Shown in pieces: positions 26,997 to 37,604 of a stretch of DNA of 64,000 bases (positions are counted from its first letter, which is position 1; each line of letters starts with the position of its first letter). The stretch lies in NCBI RefSeq assembly GCF_001435815.1, contig NZ_AZFV01000005.1, forward strand, positions 56,324-120,323. The letters run 5' to 3'. A program made the position numbers and the translations under genes. The DNA is from Companilactobacillus nantensis DSM 16982. GTDB lineage: Bacteria > Bacillota > Bacilli > Lactobacillales > Lactobacillaceae. Under the pieces are notes generated by a model that was not told where the DNA came from, searched no databases, and saw nothing but the letters and a program-made list of their open reading frames with translations.

Positions 26997-27791
26997 ATGA
27001 AACAACGTGTAATCACCGCCGTTATTGCACTAGCAATCTTTATTCCCATATTGCTTGCTGGTGGAGTGTGGCTTGAAGTTGCTGCGGTAGCTTTAGCCGC
27101 CGTTGGTGTTTTTGAAGTTTATATCATGCGTAAACGAATTATTGTTTCCATGGACTTTTTAGTAACTATCTTGGGAACATTGGCCTTAGTTGTGCCAGAT
27201 GGCTTTTATCGTGGCTGGTTCCCCAAGAGTTTTACACGACTTGATTTGTTTTACGTCTTCTCGATCATTCTTTTGATCATTACAGTTTTGACAAAGAACA
27301 AATTCAATTTCGAAGATGCAGGTGTGTCAGTCGTATCAATGCTTTATATCGGTACAGGATTCCACTACCTAGCTGCTGTTAGAAATTCAGCTCCTGGTCT
27401 GGGACTTTTGATGTATGCCTTGATTGTTGTTTGGTCAACTGATATTTTTGCTTACTCATTTGGTAGAAAAATCGGTAAGCATAAGTTATGGCCTGCAATT
27501 AGCCCTAATAAGACTTGGGAAGGTACAATTGCCGGAATTATTATGGCTTTATTAATTTCTGGTGTTTACATGTACTTCGTCCCTCAAGAGTACTCAATGA
27601 CAACTATGTTGATGATTGCCTTTGTGCTCTCAATTATGGGACAAATGGGTGACTTGATTGAGTCTGCTTATAAGAGATTTTACAAAGTAAAGGATTCAGG
27701 TAATATCCTACCAGGACATGGTGGTATCTTGGATCGTTTCGATAGCATGTTGATTGTGCTACCTTTGTTACACATTTTTGGTTTAGTATAA
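26997..27791 (+). CDS. cdsA: Phosphatidate cytidylyltransferase
   Basis: Integral membrane protein of 264 residues with about seven to eight hydrophobic segments; makes CDP-diacylglycerol from phosphatidic acid and CTP. The C-terminal signature GDLIESAYKRFYKVKDSGN followed by LPGHGGILDRFDSM is the CdsA pattern with its metal-binding aspartates. GGGGG precedes the start. It lies between uppS and rseP, the conserved Firmicute order. Confidence 0.96.
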   Translation: MKQRVITAVIALAIFIPILLAGGVWLEVAAVALAAVGVFEVYIMRKRIIVSMDFLVTILGTLALVVPDGFYRGWFPKSFTRLDLFYVFSIILLIITVLTKNKFNFEDAGVSVVSMLYIGTGFHYLAAVRNSAPGLGLLMYALIVVWSTDIFAYSFGRKIGKHKLWPAISPNKTWEGTIAGIIMALLISGVYMYFVPQEYSMTTMLMIAFVLSIMGQMGDLIESAYKRFYKVKDSGNILPGHGGILDRFDSMLIVLPLLHIFGLV

Positions 27792-27811
27792 ACAGCTCGT
27801 GGAGGTAAAGA

Positions 27812-29080
27812 ATGACCGCGATAATTACATTTATAATCGTTTTTGGAATCTTAGTGATTGTTCATGAATTTGGACACTATTATGCAGCAAAAAAATCCGG
27901 AATTTTAGTTCGGGAATTTTCTGTTGGAATGGGTCCCAAAATTGTGGCATACCGCAAAAATCATACGACATATACGTTAAGACTGTTGCCTTTGGGTGGT
28001 TATGTCCGGATGGCTGGTGCCCAAGAAGATGATTCTGAGATTCAACCCGGAACGATGGCATCTTTAGTACTGAATGATGACGACAAAGTAACAAAGATAA
28101 TAACTTCAAGTAAAGTTTACGATGCAAACGCGGTTCCAGTTCAAATCTCAAAAGCTGATCTTGTCGATGATCTAGTCATTGAAGGATACGAGAATGGTGA
28201 CGAAACTGTTACTAAGAAGTATTCGGTTGATCATGATGCAACAATCGTTGAAGAGGATGGAACTGAAGTCCAAATTGCACCACGTGATGTGCAATTGCAA
28301 TCAGTTTCTGTCTGGAAGCGAATGATTACAAACTTTGCTGGACCATTCAATAACTTTATTCTAGCTATCGTAGCAGCGATTATCGCTGCCTTTATGATGG
28401 GTTCAGTTGGTACTGGTACAAATCAACTAGGCGGAGTTCAAAACGGCTCTGTAGCTCAAAAAGCTGGTTTAAAGGCTAATGATAAAATTTTAAGCGTCAA
28501 CGGAAAGAAAACGAACTCTTGGGCAACGTTGACTGAGAGTATTCAAAATAATCCTGGTAAAAACATGACGCTAAATGTCGAATCAGGTAATAAAACTGAA
28601 CAAGTTAAGTTGACTCCAAAAACAGTTAAACAATCAGGTCAAAAATATGGCATGATTGGAATTACTGCAAAATTGGATTCAAGTGTCCTTGGGAAGATTA
28701 AATATGGCTTTACATATAGCTGGAGTACTTCATTAACGATTTTCCACGCCTTAGGTAAGATGGTTTCAGGTGGATTTAATATTAATCAGTTGTCAGGACC
28801 GGTCGGTATTTATTCAATGACATCGAAAGTTGCCTCAACTGGTTTGATCAATATTATTTTGTTCACATCAATGTTGTCAATGAACTTGGGGATTGTTAAT
28901 TTGATACCAATTCCTGCCTTAGATGGTGGAAAAATCTTGTTAAATATTGTTGAAGCAATCAGAAGAAAACCAATTCCAGAACAATACGAAAATGTCATCA
29001 CCTTAATTGGTGTCGGTATCTTAGTCTTGTTGATGGTTGCTGTAACATGGAATGATATCCAGCGCTTCTTTATAAAATAG
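27812..29080 (+). CDS. rseP: Site-2 intramembrane zinc metalloprotease (RseP/RasP)
   Basis: Protein of 422 residues. The zinc motif HEFGH is at residues 18-22 in the first membrane segment; the third ligand region is PALDGGKI near the C-terminus. A PDZ domain lies in the middle (VAQKAGLKANDKILSVNGKK). The family cuts membrane anchors such as anti-sigma factors, FtsL and signal-peptide remnants. The cytoplasmic or extracytoplasmic loop before the second membrane segment is extended (residues about 70-150) compared with enterobacterial forms. GGAGGT precedes the start; proS follows after 14 nt. Confidence 0.95.
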   Translation: MTAIITFIIVFGILVIVHEFGHYYAAKKSGILVREFSVGMGPKIVAYRKNHTTYTLRLLPLGGYVRMAGAQEDDSEIQPGTMASLVLNDDDKVTKIITSSKVYDANAVPVQISKADLVDDLVIEGYENGDETVTKKYSVDHDATIVEEDGTEVQIAPRDVQLQSVSVWKRMITNFAGPFNNFILAIVAAIIAAFMMGSVGTGTNQLGGVQNGSVAQKAGLKANDKILSVNGKKTNSWATLTESIQNNPGKNMTLNVESGNKTEQVKLTPKTVKQSGQKYGMIGITAKLDSSVLGKIKYGFTYSWSTSLTIFHALGKMVSGGFNINQLSGPVGIYSMTSKVASTGLINIILFTSMLSMNLGIVNLIPIPALDGGKILLNIVEAIRRKPIPEQYENVITLIGVGILVLLMVAVTWNDIQRFFIK

Positions 29081-29094
29081 GGGGATAAGAGAAC

Positions 29095-30801
29095 TTGAAA
29101 CAATCAAAATTATATATTCCAACACTAAAACAAACTCCTTCAGATGCTGAGGCTATTAGTCACCAGTTGATGTTGCGAGCAGGTTATATTCGCCAGGTTT
29201 CTGCTGGTGTTTACGCATACTTGCCATTAGCTTGGTCAGTAATTCAAAGAATTGAAAATATCGTTCGTAAAGAAATGACAAAGATTGATGCTGCCGAAAT
29301 GCGCATGCCTGCAATCTTGCCAGCTGATCTTTGGAAGGAAAGTGGCCGTTACGAAACTTATGGTGACAACCTCTTTAAGTTTAAGGATCGTCATGAACGT
29401 GATTTCATTTTAGGACCTACACACGAGGAAACATTTACTAGTGTTGTTAAGGAAGGTTTGAATAGTTACAAGAAATTACCTCTTGTTTTATATCAAATGC
29501 AAATGAAATATCGTGATGAAGATCGTCCTCGTAATGGTTTGTTACGTGGCCGTGAATTTATTATGAAAGATGCTTATTCATTCTCTGCTAATAAAGAACA
29601 ACTAGATGTTATCTTTAATCAAATGGAACAAGCTTATCGTAATATTTTTGATATTTGTGGTTTGAACTATCGTGCGATTATCGGTGATGCTGGTGCCATG
29701 GGTGGTACAGATTCAAAAGAATTTTCTGCTATCGCTGCTATTGGTGAAGATACAATTGCTTATTCTGATGACTCAGATTACTCAGCCAACCTAGAAATGG
29801 CTGCAAGTAAAATGGATGAAAATCCTCAAGAAGATAAATTATCAGTTGAGGAAGTTGATACACCAAACGTACATACAATTGATGCTTTGGCTGAATTGTT
29901 GAAAGTTGACGCTGCAAGAATTATGAAGGCAGTTGCTTATATTGCTGACGAAGAACCTGTAATGGTAATGATTCGTGGCGATTATGATGTCAACGACGTT
30001 AAGTTGAAGAATTATTTAGGTGCTGACTTCTTACGTGAAGCTACAGCTGATGAAGTTAAAGATGTCTTCCACAGTGTGCCTGGATTTATCGGACCTAAGG
30101 GTATGGATGATAAGGTTAAGGTACTTTATGATAGTTCACTTGTTGGTTTAACTAACTTCGTTGTTGGACCTAATAAGGCTGACCGACACTTTATCAATGC
30201 TAACTTTGAAGATATTACTGATGAAATGCCTGAATTTAGAGATTTCCGTGTTATCAAGGAAGGTGAAGTTTCACCAGATGGTCACGGTAATATCAAATTT
30301 ACTCGTGGTATCGAAATTGGTCATATTTTCAAGTTGGGTACTAAGTTCTCAAAGGCACTCGGTGCTAACTTCTTGGATGAAAATGGAAAATCAAATCCTA
30401 TCATTATGGGTAGTTATGGTATTGGTATTTCTCGTCTATTGACTGCCATTGTTGAACAACACAGCGATGAAAATGGTATTATTTGGCCTGAAAGTTTGGC
30501 TCCATATCAAGTTCACGTTGTGCCAATTAAGTACAACAATGATGTTCAAGGTAAGTTGAGTGACGAAATCGTTGAATTATTACAAGACGAGGGTTACGAT
30601 GTACTTCTTGACGATCGTAAAGAACGTCCAGGTGTTAAGTTTGCAGACTCTGATTTGATTGGTCTTCCAATCCGCATCACAGTTGGTAAAAAGGCTGCTG
30701 ACGGAATTGTTGAACTTAAGATCAGAAGTACTGGCGAAACAATTGAAGTAAGTAAAGATGAATTAGTAAATTCAGTAAAAATATTGCTTAAGAATCAGTA
30801 A
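29095..30801 (+). CDS. proS: Prolyl-tRNA synthetase
   Basis: Class II synthetase of 568 residues, the bacterial form with an editing (INS) domain inserted between motifs 2 and 3 (about residues 225-410). Motif 1 lies around [19 protein letters not shown], motif 2 around [24 protein letters not shown], and motif 3 around [10 protein letters not shown]. It starts at TTG with AGGGGGAT at 29079-29086, and no alternative ATG lies close by. No T-box leader is present upstream, so control is as part of the rseP operon. Confidence 0.96.
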   Translation: MKQSKLYIPTLKQTPSDAEAISHQLMLRAGYIRQVSAGVYAYLPLAWSVIQRIENIVRKEMTKIDAAEMRMPAILPADLWKESGRYETYGDNLFKFKDRHERDFILGPTHEETFTSVVKEGLNSYKKLPLVLYQMQMKYRDEDRPRNGLLRGREFIMKDAYSFSANKEQLDVIFNQMEQAYRNIFDICGLNYRAIIGDAGAMGGTDSKEFSAIAAIGEDTIAYSDDSDYSANLEMAASKMDENPQEDKLSVEEVDTPNVHTIDALAELLKVDAARIMKAVAYIADEEPVMVMIRGDYDVNDVKLKNYLGADFLREATADEVKDVFHSVPGFIGPKGMDDKVKVLYDSSLVGLTNFVVGPNKADRHFINANFEDITDEMPEFRDFRVIKEGEVSPDGHGNIKFTRGIEIGHIFKLGTKFSKALGANFLDENGKSNPIIMGSYGIGISRLLTAIVEQHSDENGIIWPESLAPYQVHVVPIKYNNDVQGKLSDEIVELLQDEGYDVLLDDRKERPGVKFADSDLIGLPIRITVGKKAADGIVELKIRSTGETIEVSKDELVNSVKILLKNQ

Positions 30802-30840
30802 ATGAGGCTTAGGCCTTTTTTATTTTGTGAAGGGTAGAAT

Positions 30841-33800
30841 ATGGCAGATACAAAACAACTTTTTGAAATACTTGCTAAGCAAATCAAACTAGAGAGTTTG
30901 TTAGAATCACAAGATTCGTTTGCCGAAGGTAAATTAAATAAGTTGGAAGTTCACAAGAATAGTAAACGTTGGACTTTTTTCTTCGAGTTCCAAGATGTTT
31001 TACCATTCAATGAATTTTTAACTTTTGTGAAAGCACTAAAGGCTAGTTTTGATGGAATTGCTCAAGTTAATTTTGAGATAACTACCACCAGAGCTGAATT
31101 AAGAGAAAAAGATATTAAAGATTATTGGAATTATGTCTTAAATGACTGTGGTGTCAATTCACCAATGGTTATCAGTCGAATTAGTCAAACACCACCATAT
31201 ATGCAAGATGGGCATGTTTTCTTTGATGTAACCAATGATTTCATGGCTGATGTGATTGATGGTAATTTGATGAATGGATTGCAGGCAGAGTACAGCAGTT
31301 TAGGTTTCCCTGACTTTAAGATCAGAACTAATATCGATCAAAATAAGTCACAAGAAAAAGAAGCTGCAATGAAGGCCGCCAATGCTGAAAAGACGAAGCA
31401 ATTCCAAGCTAAGGCTAAAGAAGTCAGTGAAAAGAAAGCAGCTAAGCCGGTTGCTAATGTTTCAAAGGTCGGCCGCAAGATTCCTGATGATCAAGAAATC
31501 ACGCAAATGGTCGATATTATTGAAGAGGACCGTGGCAAAGTTGTCGAAGGATATGTCTTCGATATTGATGTTAGAAAACTTAAATCAGGTCGATCATTGT
31601 TGATTCTCAAAGTAACTGATTACACATCATCATTCAGTATTAAGAAGTTTTCAAATGGTGAAGATGATGAGGCCTTTTTCAATTCACTTGATAAAGGTGC
31701 TTGGATTCGGGTTCGTGGTAGTGTCCAGGAGGATAACTTCTCCCGTGAATTGGTTATCATGGCGCAAGATATTAACGTTATTAAGCATGCTTCACGTCAA
31801 GATACCGCTGAAGAAGGTAACAAACGAATCGAATTGCATGCCCATACTAATATGAGTCAAATGGATGCTATTCCAAGTGCGACTGCTTTGATCAAACGTG
31901 CTAGTGATTGGGGTCAAACAGGAATTGCTATCACCGATCACCGTGCTTTACAGGCTTTCCCAGAAGCTTACAATGCTGGTAAAAAGTTTGGCGTTAAAAT
32001 TGCCTATGGTGTTGAAGTTGATTTAGTTGATGAAGGTAATCCAATTGCCTATAACTTGCGAGATCAAAAATTGATTGGTTCAGAGTACGTTATCTTTGAT
32101 ACTGAAACAACTGGATTATCAGCTGTTTATGATTCAATCATTGAAATTGGTGCAACGAAGATGAAAGACGGTGAAGTAATCGACCGTTTTGATAAATTTA
32201 TCAATCCTGGTCATCCACTATCTGACGTCACAACCAATTTGACAAGTATTACTGATGACATGGTGAAAGATGCACCTGACGAAACAGTTATTATCGGTGA
32301 ATTCATGGACTTTATCGGTGATGACATTTTAGTTGGTCACAACGTTACTTTTGATATGGGCTTCATGAATGCCGCTTTGACACGAATGGGTCGTGAAAGA
32401 CTATCTATGCCAGTCATTGATACCTTGGAAATGTCGCGGACGTTGCATTCTGAATATCGAAATCACAAGTTGGATTCATTAGCTAAACGTTACAATATTG
32501 TTTTGGAACATCACCATAGAGCTGATTCCGATGCCGAAACAACTGGTTACTTAATGTACAAGTTGTTTGAGGAATTGGAAGATAAATTCGATACAACTAA
32601 TGTCGAGCAATTAAATGATCACATTGGTGGGGAGGAAGCTTATAAACAAGCTCGTCCAACTCACGCAATTTTGTTAGCTAAGACACAAGCTGGTTTAAAG
32701 AATATGTTCAAGATCGTGTCATATTCTATGACTCAGTATTACTATCGAACAGCGCGTGTTCCTAGACGTATGTTGAACAAATATCGTGAAGGTATCATTG
32801 TTGGTTCTGCCTGTGAAAATGGTGAAGTTTTCACTAGTATGATGCAAAAAGGTTATGACGATACGCGTGAATTAGCCCAATATTATGATTATTTGGAAGT
32901 TATGCCACGTTCGTTGTATCAACATTTAATTGATATCAAGATTATTAAAGATGAAGATGCTTTGAAAGAAATTTTGAAGAACATCGTTAAGCTTGGTAAA
33001 GAATTGAAGAAACCAGTTGTAGCGACTGGGGATGTTCATTATCTTGATGAACATGACAAAGTTTACCGTGATATCGTCATCAAGGCGGTTAAGAGTAATG
33101 CTTTGGGCCGTCGTCCACAATTGCCTGATGTGCAATTTAGAACTACCAATGAAATGTTCGATGAGTTCGATTATATGGATGAAGCCACTGAACAAGAAAT
33201 CATCGTTGATAATCCAAAGAAAATTATGGATTCGATTGATGAAATTTCACCGGTTAAAGATAAACTTTATACTCCGAAAATGGAGGGTGCCGAAGATGAA
33301 ATCCATAAGTTAACGATGGATAAGGCACATGAACTCTATGGTGATCCGCTACCTGAAATTGTTCAAAAGCGAATGGACCGTGAGTTGAAGAGTATTATTG
33401 GTAATGGATTCTCAGTTATTTACCTGATTGCCCAACGCTTAGTTTATAAATCTAATAAAGATGGGTATTTGGTTGGTTCCCGTGGTTCCGTTGGTTCCAG
33501 TTTCGTTGCTACAATGACTGGTATTACCGAAGTTAATCCATTACCACCACATTATCGTTGTCCTAAGTGTAAGTATTCTGAATTCTTCACTAAAGGTGAA
33601 GTTGGTTCCGGATATGACTTGCCAGACAAGAATTGTCCTAAATGTGGTACTGAATTAGAAAAAGATGGTCAAGATATTCCGTTCGAAACTTTCCTTGGTT
33701 TCAAGGGTGATAAGGTTCCGGATATTGATTTGAACTTCTCTGGTGACTACCAACCAGTAGCACATAACTATACCAAAGTTTTGTTTGGGGAAGATCACGT

Positions 33801-35142
33801 ATTCCGGGCTGGTACCATTGGTACAATTGCTGACCGAACAGCTTTTGGTTACGTAAAGAATTATCAAGAGTTGACTGGTCAAAACTTACGTAATGCTGAA
33901 GTGGAGCGTTTAGCTATCGGTTCAACTGGTGTTAAGCGAACGACTGGACAACATCCGGCCGGAATTATCGTTGTGCCTGATTATATGGACATCTTTGATT
34001 TCACGCCAATTCAATATCCAGCGGATGATCAATCAGCACTTTGGAAAACAACTCACTTTGATTTCCACTCAATCCATGATAATATCTTAAAACTAGATAT
34101 TTTGGGACATGATGATCCTACGATGATTCGTATGTTGCAAGATTTGTCTGGAATTGATCCAAAGACTTTGCCAGTTAAAGATCCTGGTGTCATGGAATTG
34201 TTTAGAAGTACTGATTCACTAGGCGTTAAGCCAGAACAAATCTTCTCTAAGACTGGAACACTAGGAGTACCAGAGTTTGGGACGCGTTTTGTTCGAGGGA
34301 TGCTTGAGAAAACTCATCCAACAACTTTTGCCGAATTACTTCAAATTTCTGGTCTATCACATGGTACTGATGTGTGGTTAGGAAATGCGGAAGAGTTAAT
34401 TGACAAGGGTGTTGTTACACTGAAAGATGTTATTGGCTGTCGTGATAATATTATGATGGATTTGATTCACTATGGTATGGATTCACAGATGGCTTTCCAA
34501 ATCATGGAGCACGTTCGTAAGGGCCGTGGTATTCCTGATGATTGGAAACAAGCAATGAAAGACGCTGATGTACCTGATTGGTACATTGATTCATGTTTGA
34601 AGATCAAGTACATGTTCCCCCGGGCCCATGCGACAGCTTACATCATCATGGCGCTTCGAATTGCTTACTTTAAAGTGCACCACCCACTTTATTATTACAG
34701 TGCTTACTTCACAGTTCGTGCTGATGACTTTGATTTAGTTGCGATGACATCTGGTAAAGATGCTGTTAAAGCTTCGATGAAAGCTATCAATGATAAAGGG
34801 ATGGATGCTTCAACCAAAGAAAAGAATTTGTTAACTGTGTTAGAATTAGCTAATGAGTGCTTGGAACGTGGTTTCAAAATCAAGATGGTCGATATTGAAA
34901 AGTCAGATGCCTTTGAGTTCAAAATTATTGATGATAAGACATTATTGGCACCTTTCAATGCTATTCCTGGTTTGGGTGATAACGTTGCTAAGCAAATCAT
35001 TGCTGCTCGTGAAGAACAACCATTCCTATCTAAACAAGATTTAGGTACACGTGGTAAGGTTTCGAAGACTGTTATCGAATACATGACAGAAAATCATGTT
35101 TTAGATGGTATGCCAGACGAAAATCAGTTATCATTATTCTAG
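30841..35142 (+). CDS. polC: DNA polymerase III alpha subunit, PolC type
   Basis: Replicative polymerase of 1433 residues, typical for low-GC Gram-positives. From the N-terminus: NTD, OB fold (about 225-330), PHP domain ([11 protein letters not shown] near 334), the proofreading exonuclease embedded in PHP ([21 protein letters not shown] near 418, and later [12 protein letters not shown]), the palm with [13 protein letters not shown] and [13 protein letters not shown], and the zinc site with two CPKC clusters ([17 protein letters not shown] near 905-935). The start is preceded by AAGGG. Thirty-nine bases separate it from proS, with a short GC-rich stem of doubtful termination strength. Confidence 0.97.
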   Translation: MADTKQLFEILAKQIKLESLLESQDSFAEGKLNKLEVHKNSKRWTFFFEFQDVLPFNEFLTFVKALKASFDGIAQVNFEITTTRAELREKDIKDYWNYVLNDCGVNSPMVISRISQTPPYMQDGHVFFDVTNDFMADVIDGNLMNGLQAEYSSLGFPDFKIRTNIDQNKSQEKEAAMKAANAEKTKQFQAKAKEVSEKKAAKPVANVSKVGRKIPDDQEITQMVDIIEEDRGKVVEGYVFDIDVRKLKSGRSLLILKVTDYTSSFSIKKFSNGEDDEAFFNSLDKGAWIRVRGSVQEDNFSRELVIMAQDINVIKHASRQDTAEEGNKRIELHAHTNMSQMDAIPSATALIKRASDWGQTGIAITDHRALQAFPEAYNAGKKFGVKIAYGVEVDLVDEGNPIAYNLRDQKLIGSEYVIFDTETTGLSAVYDSIIEIGATKMKDGEVIDRFDKFINPGHPLSDVTTNLTSITDDMVKDAPDETVIIGEFMDFIGDDILVGHNVTFDMGFMNAALTRMGRERLSMPVIDTLEMSRTLHSEYRNHKLDSLAKRYNIVLEHHHRADSDAETTGYLMYKLFEELEDKFDTTNVEQLNDHIGGEEAYKQARPTHAILLAKTQAGLKNMFKIVSYSMTQYYYRTARVPRRMLNKYREGIIVGSACENGEVFTSMMQKGYDDTRELAQYYDYLEVMPRSLYQHLIDIKIIKDEDALKEILKNIVKLGKELKKPVVATGDVHYLDEHDKVYRDIVIKAVKSNALGRRPQLPDVQFRTTNEMFDEFDYMDEATEQEIIVDNPKKIMDSIDEISPVKDKLYTPKMEGAEDEIHKLTMDKAHELYGDPLPEIVQKRMDRELKSIIGNGFSVIYLIAQRLVYKSNKDGYLVGSRGSVGSSFVATMTGITEVNPLPPHYRCPKCKYSEFFTKGEVGSGYDLPDKNCPKCGTELEKDGQDIPFETFLGFKGDKVPDIDLNFSGDYQPVAHNYTKVLFGEDHVFRAGTIGTIADRTAFGYVKNYQELTGQNLRNAEVERLAIGSTGVKRTTGQHPAGIIVVPDYMDIFDFTPIQYPADDQSALWKTTHFDFHSIHDNILKLDILGHDDPTMIRMLQDLSGIDPKTLPVKDPGVMELFRSTDSLGVKPEQIFSKTGTLGVPEFGTRFVRGMLEKTHPTTFAELLQISGLSHGTDVWLGNAEELIDKGVVTLKDVIGCRDNIMMDLIHYGMDSQMAFQIMEHVRKGRGIPDDWKQAMKDADVPDWYIDSCLKIKYMFPRAHATAYIIMALRIAYFKVHHPLYYYSAYFTVRADDFDLVAMTSGKDAVKASMKAINDKGMDASTKEKNLLTVLELANECLERGFKIKMVDIEKSDAFEFKIIDDKTLLAPFNAIPGLGDNVAKQIIAAREEQPFLSKQDLGTRGKVSKTVIEYMTENHVLDGMPDENQLSLF

Positions 35143-35158
35143 GTATGGTTGTTATAAG

Positions 35159-35187
35159 TTGATTTAAATAGTAATATATGTTAAATT
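35159..35187 (+). promoter_or_regulatory. Candidate promoter of the rimP-nusA-infB operon
   Basis: TTGATT (35159-35164), 17-nt spacer, and TAAATT (35182-35187). The transcript would begin upstream of the terminator hairpin at 35213, making that hairpin a leader element. Confidence 0.45.
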
Positions 35188-35212
35188 AACTACTAGTTAA
35201 TTATTGATTAAT

Positions 35213-35239
35213 GAGTGAGCAGAAATGCTCACTCTTTTT
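35213..35239 (+). terminator. Terminator between polC and rimP (possible leader attenuator)
   Basis: GAGTGAGCA pairs with TGCTCACTC (9 bp, 4-nt loop), then T5. It lies only 14 nt before the rimP ribosome-binding site. It may end polC transcripts, or may be read in the rimP leader. Confidence 0.7.
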
Positions 35240-35266
35240 ATTGCCGATTACTTTGGAGGAATGTCC

Positions 35267-35734
35267 TTGGATACAAAAGTTGAAGAATTAAAAGCCATTT
35301 TACAGCCAATCTTAGAGAAACATGATTTTTTCCTTGTTGATCTAGAATTTGTCCACGAACGTGGAGACTGGTACTTAAGAGTTTATGCTGATAAAAAAGG
35401 TGGCATAAACATTGATGACTGCGCGCTTATCAGTGAAGAATACGGAGAAAAGTTGGATGAACTAAATCCGATTGAACCTGCATATTACCTAGAGGTTTCG
35501 TCTCCAGGTGCCGAACGCCCATTGAAGAACGACGAAAGTCTTTCTGATTATGTGGATGATTATATTCACGCTTCTCTTTATCAAAAACAAGATGGTCAAA
35601 AAGCTTTTGAAGGAACATTGAGTGAAGTAACAGCTGACAAGATAACTTTGATCGTTAAAGTTAAGAATTTAAAAAAACAAGTAGAAATTAGTCGAGACAA
35701 TATCGCTAAGCTTCGACTTGCAATCGAATTCTAA
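35267..35734 (+). CDS. rimP: Ribosome maturation factor RimP
   Basis: Protein of 155 residues required for 30S assembly. PILEKHDFFLVDLEFVHERGDWYLRVYADKKGGINIDDC and YYLEVSSPGAERPL are the family signatures. The TTG at 35267 is chosen: TTGGAGGA at 35253-35260 lies 6 nt upstream, whereas the ATG at 35261 touches that site and the longer frame reads through the terminator stem. It is the first gene of the rimP-nusA-ylxR-ylxQ-infB operon. Confidence 0.93.
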   Translation: MDTKVEELKAILQPILEKHDFFLVDLEFVHERGDWYLRVYADKKGGINIDDCALISEEYGEKLDELNPIEPAYYLEVSSPGAERPLKNDESLSDYVDDYIHASLYQKQDGQKAFEGTLSEVTADKITLIVKVKNLKKQVEISRDNIAKLRLAIEF

Positions 35735-35744
35735 GGAGAAAATC

Positions 35745-36971
35745 ATGAGTAAAGAAATGGTTGAGGCCCTTGATGCGCTTGAAAGCGAAAAGGGTATTAA
35801 AAAAGAATATGTGATTGAATCACTCGAAGCCGCTCTAGTTGCTGCTTATAAGAGAAATTACAACCAAGCCCAAAACGTTGATGTTGAATTTGACGCCAAA
35901 AAGGGTAATATACATGTTTATGCAGTTAAAGAAGTCGTTGAAGACGTTGTTGATGATCGTTTGGAAGTTAGTCTGGAAGATGCTCAACAAAAGAGTAAAG
36001 GTTATGAAATCGGCGATCACATCAAAGAAGAAGTAACACCGAAGGATTTTGGACGTATTGCTGCCCAAACTGCTAAACAAGTTATCATGCAAAGAGTTCG
36101 TGAAGCTGAACGTGATATTATTTATAATGAATATAGCCAATATGAACATGAAATCATTCAAGGTACAGTTGAACGTAGTGATAGTAGATATGTTTACATT
36201 ACTTATGGCCGTATCGAAACAGTTATGCCTAAGGCTGACCAAATGCCTGGTGAGACATACAACTCACGTGATCGTATCCGTGTCTATGTAAGTAAGGTTG
36301 AGAATGCTACTAAAGGTCCTCAAGTCTTTGTTTCAAGAACTGATCCAGGTCTAGTTAAACGTCTCTTTGAACAACAAGTTCCTGAAATTTATGATGGAAC
36401 AGTTGAAATTGTTTCAATTGCACGTGAAGCTGGTGATCGGACAAAGATTGCTGTTAAGTCAGACAATCCTGATGTTGATCCTGTTGGTACTTGTGTTGGA
36501 CCAAAGGGTGCCCGTGTTCAAGCAGTTGTTGATGAACTAAATGGCGAAAACATTGATGTTGTACCTTACGTTGATGATCCAGTTGATTTCATTGCTAACG
36601 CTTTGAACCCCGCTGAAGTAATTGCTGTTCAATTCGATGACAATGATAAGAAACAATGTATCGTGATCGTTCCTGACTACCACTTGTCACTTGCAATTGG
36701 TAAAAAGGGTCAAAATGCTCGTTTAGCTGCTAAATTAACCGGTTATAAGATTGATATCAAACCAGAATCACAAGTTGAATTTGTGGATGATAATGATCAA
36801 GATGTTGATTTAGCTGATGTTGAGAGTGGTAAGATCGATATTGAAAAGACACGTGAAAATGCTGCTAACGCTGATGATGCGAAGAATCCAGCCGCTGAAT
36901 CAAACGATGATGCAACAGATACAGACGATGCCGAAACAACTGACACTGACACAACTGATTCAGAAAATTAA
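35745..36971 (+). CDS. nusA: Transcription termination/antitermination factor NusA
   Basis: Protein of 408 residues: RNA-polymerase-binding N-terminal domain (1-125), S1 domain (about 130-200, EIIQGTVERSDSRYVYITYG), and two KH domains with GPKGARVQAVVDEL and AIGKKGQNARLAAKLTGYKIDI. After residue 350 comes an acidic tail of about 55 residues dominated by Asp, Thr, Ala and Asn, not the AR repeats of proteobacteria. AAGGAGAA at 35733-35740 sets the start at 35745. NusA stimulates intrinsic terminators and may act on the leader hairpin of its own operon. Confidence 0.96.
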   Translation: MSKEMVEALDALESEKGIKKEYVIESLEAALVAAYKRNYNQAQNVDVEFDAKKGNIHVYAVKEVVEDVVDDRLEVSLEDAQQKSKGYEIGDHIKEEVTPKDFGRIAAQTAKQVIMQRVREAERDIIYNEYSQYEHEIIQGTVERSDSRYVYITYGRIETVMPKADQMPGETYNSRDRIRVYVSKVENATKGPQVFVSRTDPGLVKRLFEQQVPEIYDGTVEIVSIAREAGDRTKIAVKSDNPDVDPVGTCVGPKGARVQAVVDELNGENIDVVPYVDDPVDFIANALNPAEVIAVQFDDNDKKQCIVIVPDYHLSLAIGKKGQNARLAAKLTGYKIDIKPESQVEFVDDNDQDVDLADVESGKIDIEKTRENAANADDAKNPAAESNDDATDTDDAETTDTDTTDSEN

Positions 36972-36986
36972 AAAGGGGTGATGGAT

Positions 36987-37295
36987 TTGGCAACTCGTAA
37001 GATACCAATGCGTAAAGATATTTTGACAAACAAGATGTATCCAAAAAGAGAAATGGTTAGAATTGTCAAAGATAAAGAAGGCAACATTTCAATTGATCCA
37101 ACCGGAAAAAAGCCCGGTCGCGGTGCTTATGTGGGTCTGGATCCTGAAGCCATTAAAGATGCAAAAGCTAAGAAATCTCTTGAGAAAGTATTCTCACATG
37201 CAATTCCAGAGAACTTCTATGATGAACTATTCGACTTTGTCGATCATCAGAAAGCTAGAATGGACCTCTTCGGAGATCTAGGGAAGAAACATTAA
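36987..37295 (+). CDS. ylxR: YlxR family RNA-binding protein (RnpM)
   Basis: Protein of about 102 residues with RKIPMRKD, VRIVKDKEGNISIDPTGKKPGRGAYVGLD, the DUF448/YlxR signature. In Bacillus this family has been linked to RNase P RNA binding. A TTG start at 36987 is preferred because AGGGGTG at 36974-36980 lies 6 nt upstream; an ATG at 36981 would directly abut that site. It is placed between nusA and ylxQ as in most Firmicutes, and ends with a one-base overlap with ylxQ. Confidence 0.9.
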   Translation: MATRKIPMRKDILTNKMYPKREMVRIVKDKEGNISIDPTGKKPGRGAYVGLDPEAIKDAKAKKSLEKVFSHAIPENFYDELFDFVDHQKARMDLFGDLGKKH

Positions 37296-37591
37296 TGAAA
37301 TCTTTCTTAAATTTCTTAGGTATTGCGGTTAGAGCACGAAAAGTTATTAGTGGAACTGAGCTGACCATTAACGGAATTCGTAGTGGTGAGGTTAAATTGG
37401 TAATTATGGCCGAGGATTGTAGTCCTCGAACAAAAAAAGATTTGCACAACAAGGCAAGTTATTATAATGTACCAGTGATAGATACAATAAGTAGTAGTGA
37501 CTTAAAAACGGCTATTGGAAGAGATAGAAAAGTTATGGGAATAACAGATCTTGGATTTGCTAAAAGGTTAAAACAAATTATGGACAATTAA
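37295..37591 (+). CDS. ylxQ: L7Ae-family ribosomal protein YlxQ
   Basis: Protein of 98 residues of the L7Ae/L30e/S12e fold that binds kink-turn [43 protein letters not shown] and [22 protein letters not shown] are characteristic. It shares its start with the ylxR stop (TAATG), implying coupled translation. Its precise ribosomal or RNA role is not settled. Confidence 0.93.
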   Translation: MKSFLNFLGIAVRARKVISGTELTINGIRSGEVKLVIMAEDCSPRTKKDLHNKASYYNVPVIDTISSSDLKTAIGRDRKVMGITDLGFAKRLKQIMDN

Positions 37592-37604
37592 GGAGAGTGA
37601 TAGG

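Noticed and set aside
30801..30840. Short GC stem between proS and polC as a terminator
   Set aside because: The stem is only 4-5 bp, and the two genes are normally co-transcribed; too weak to call.
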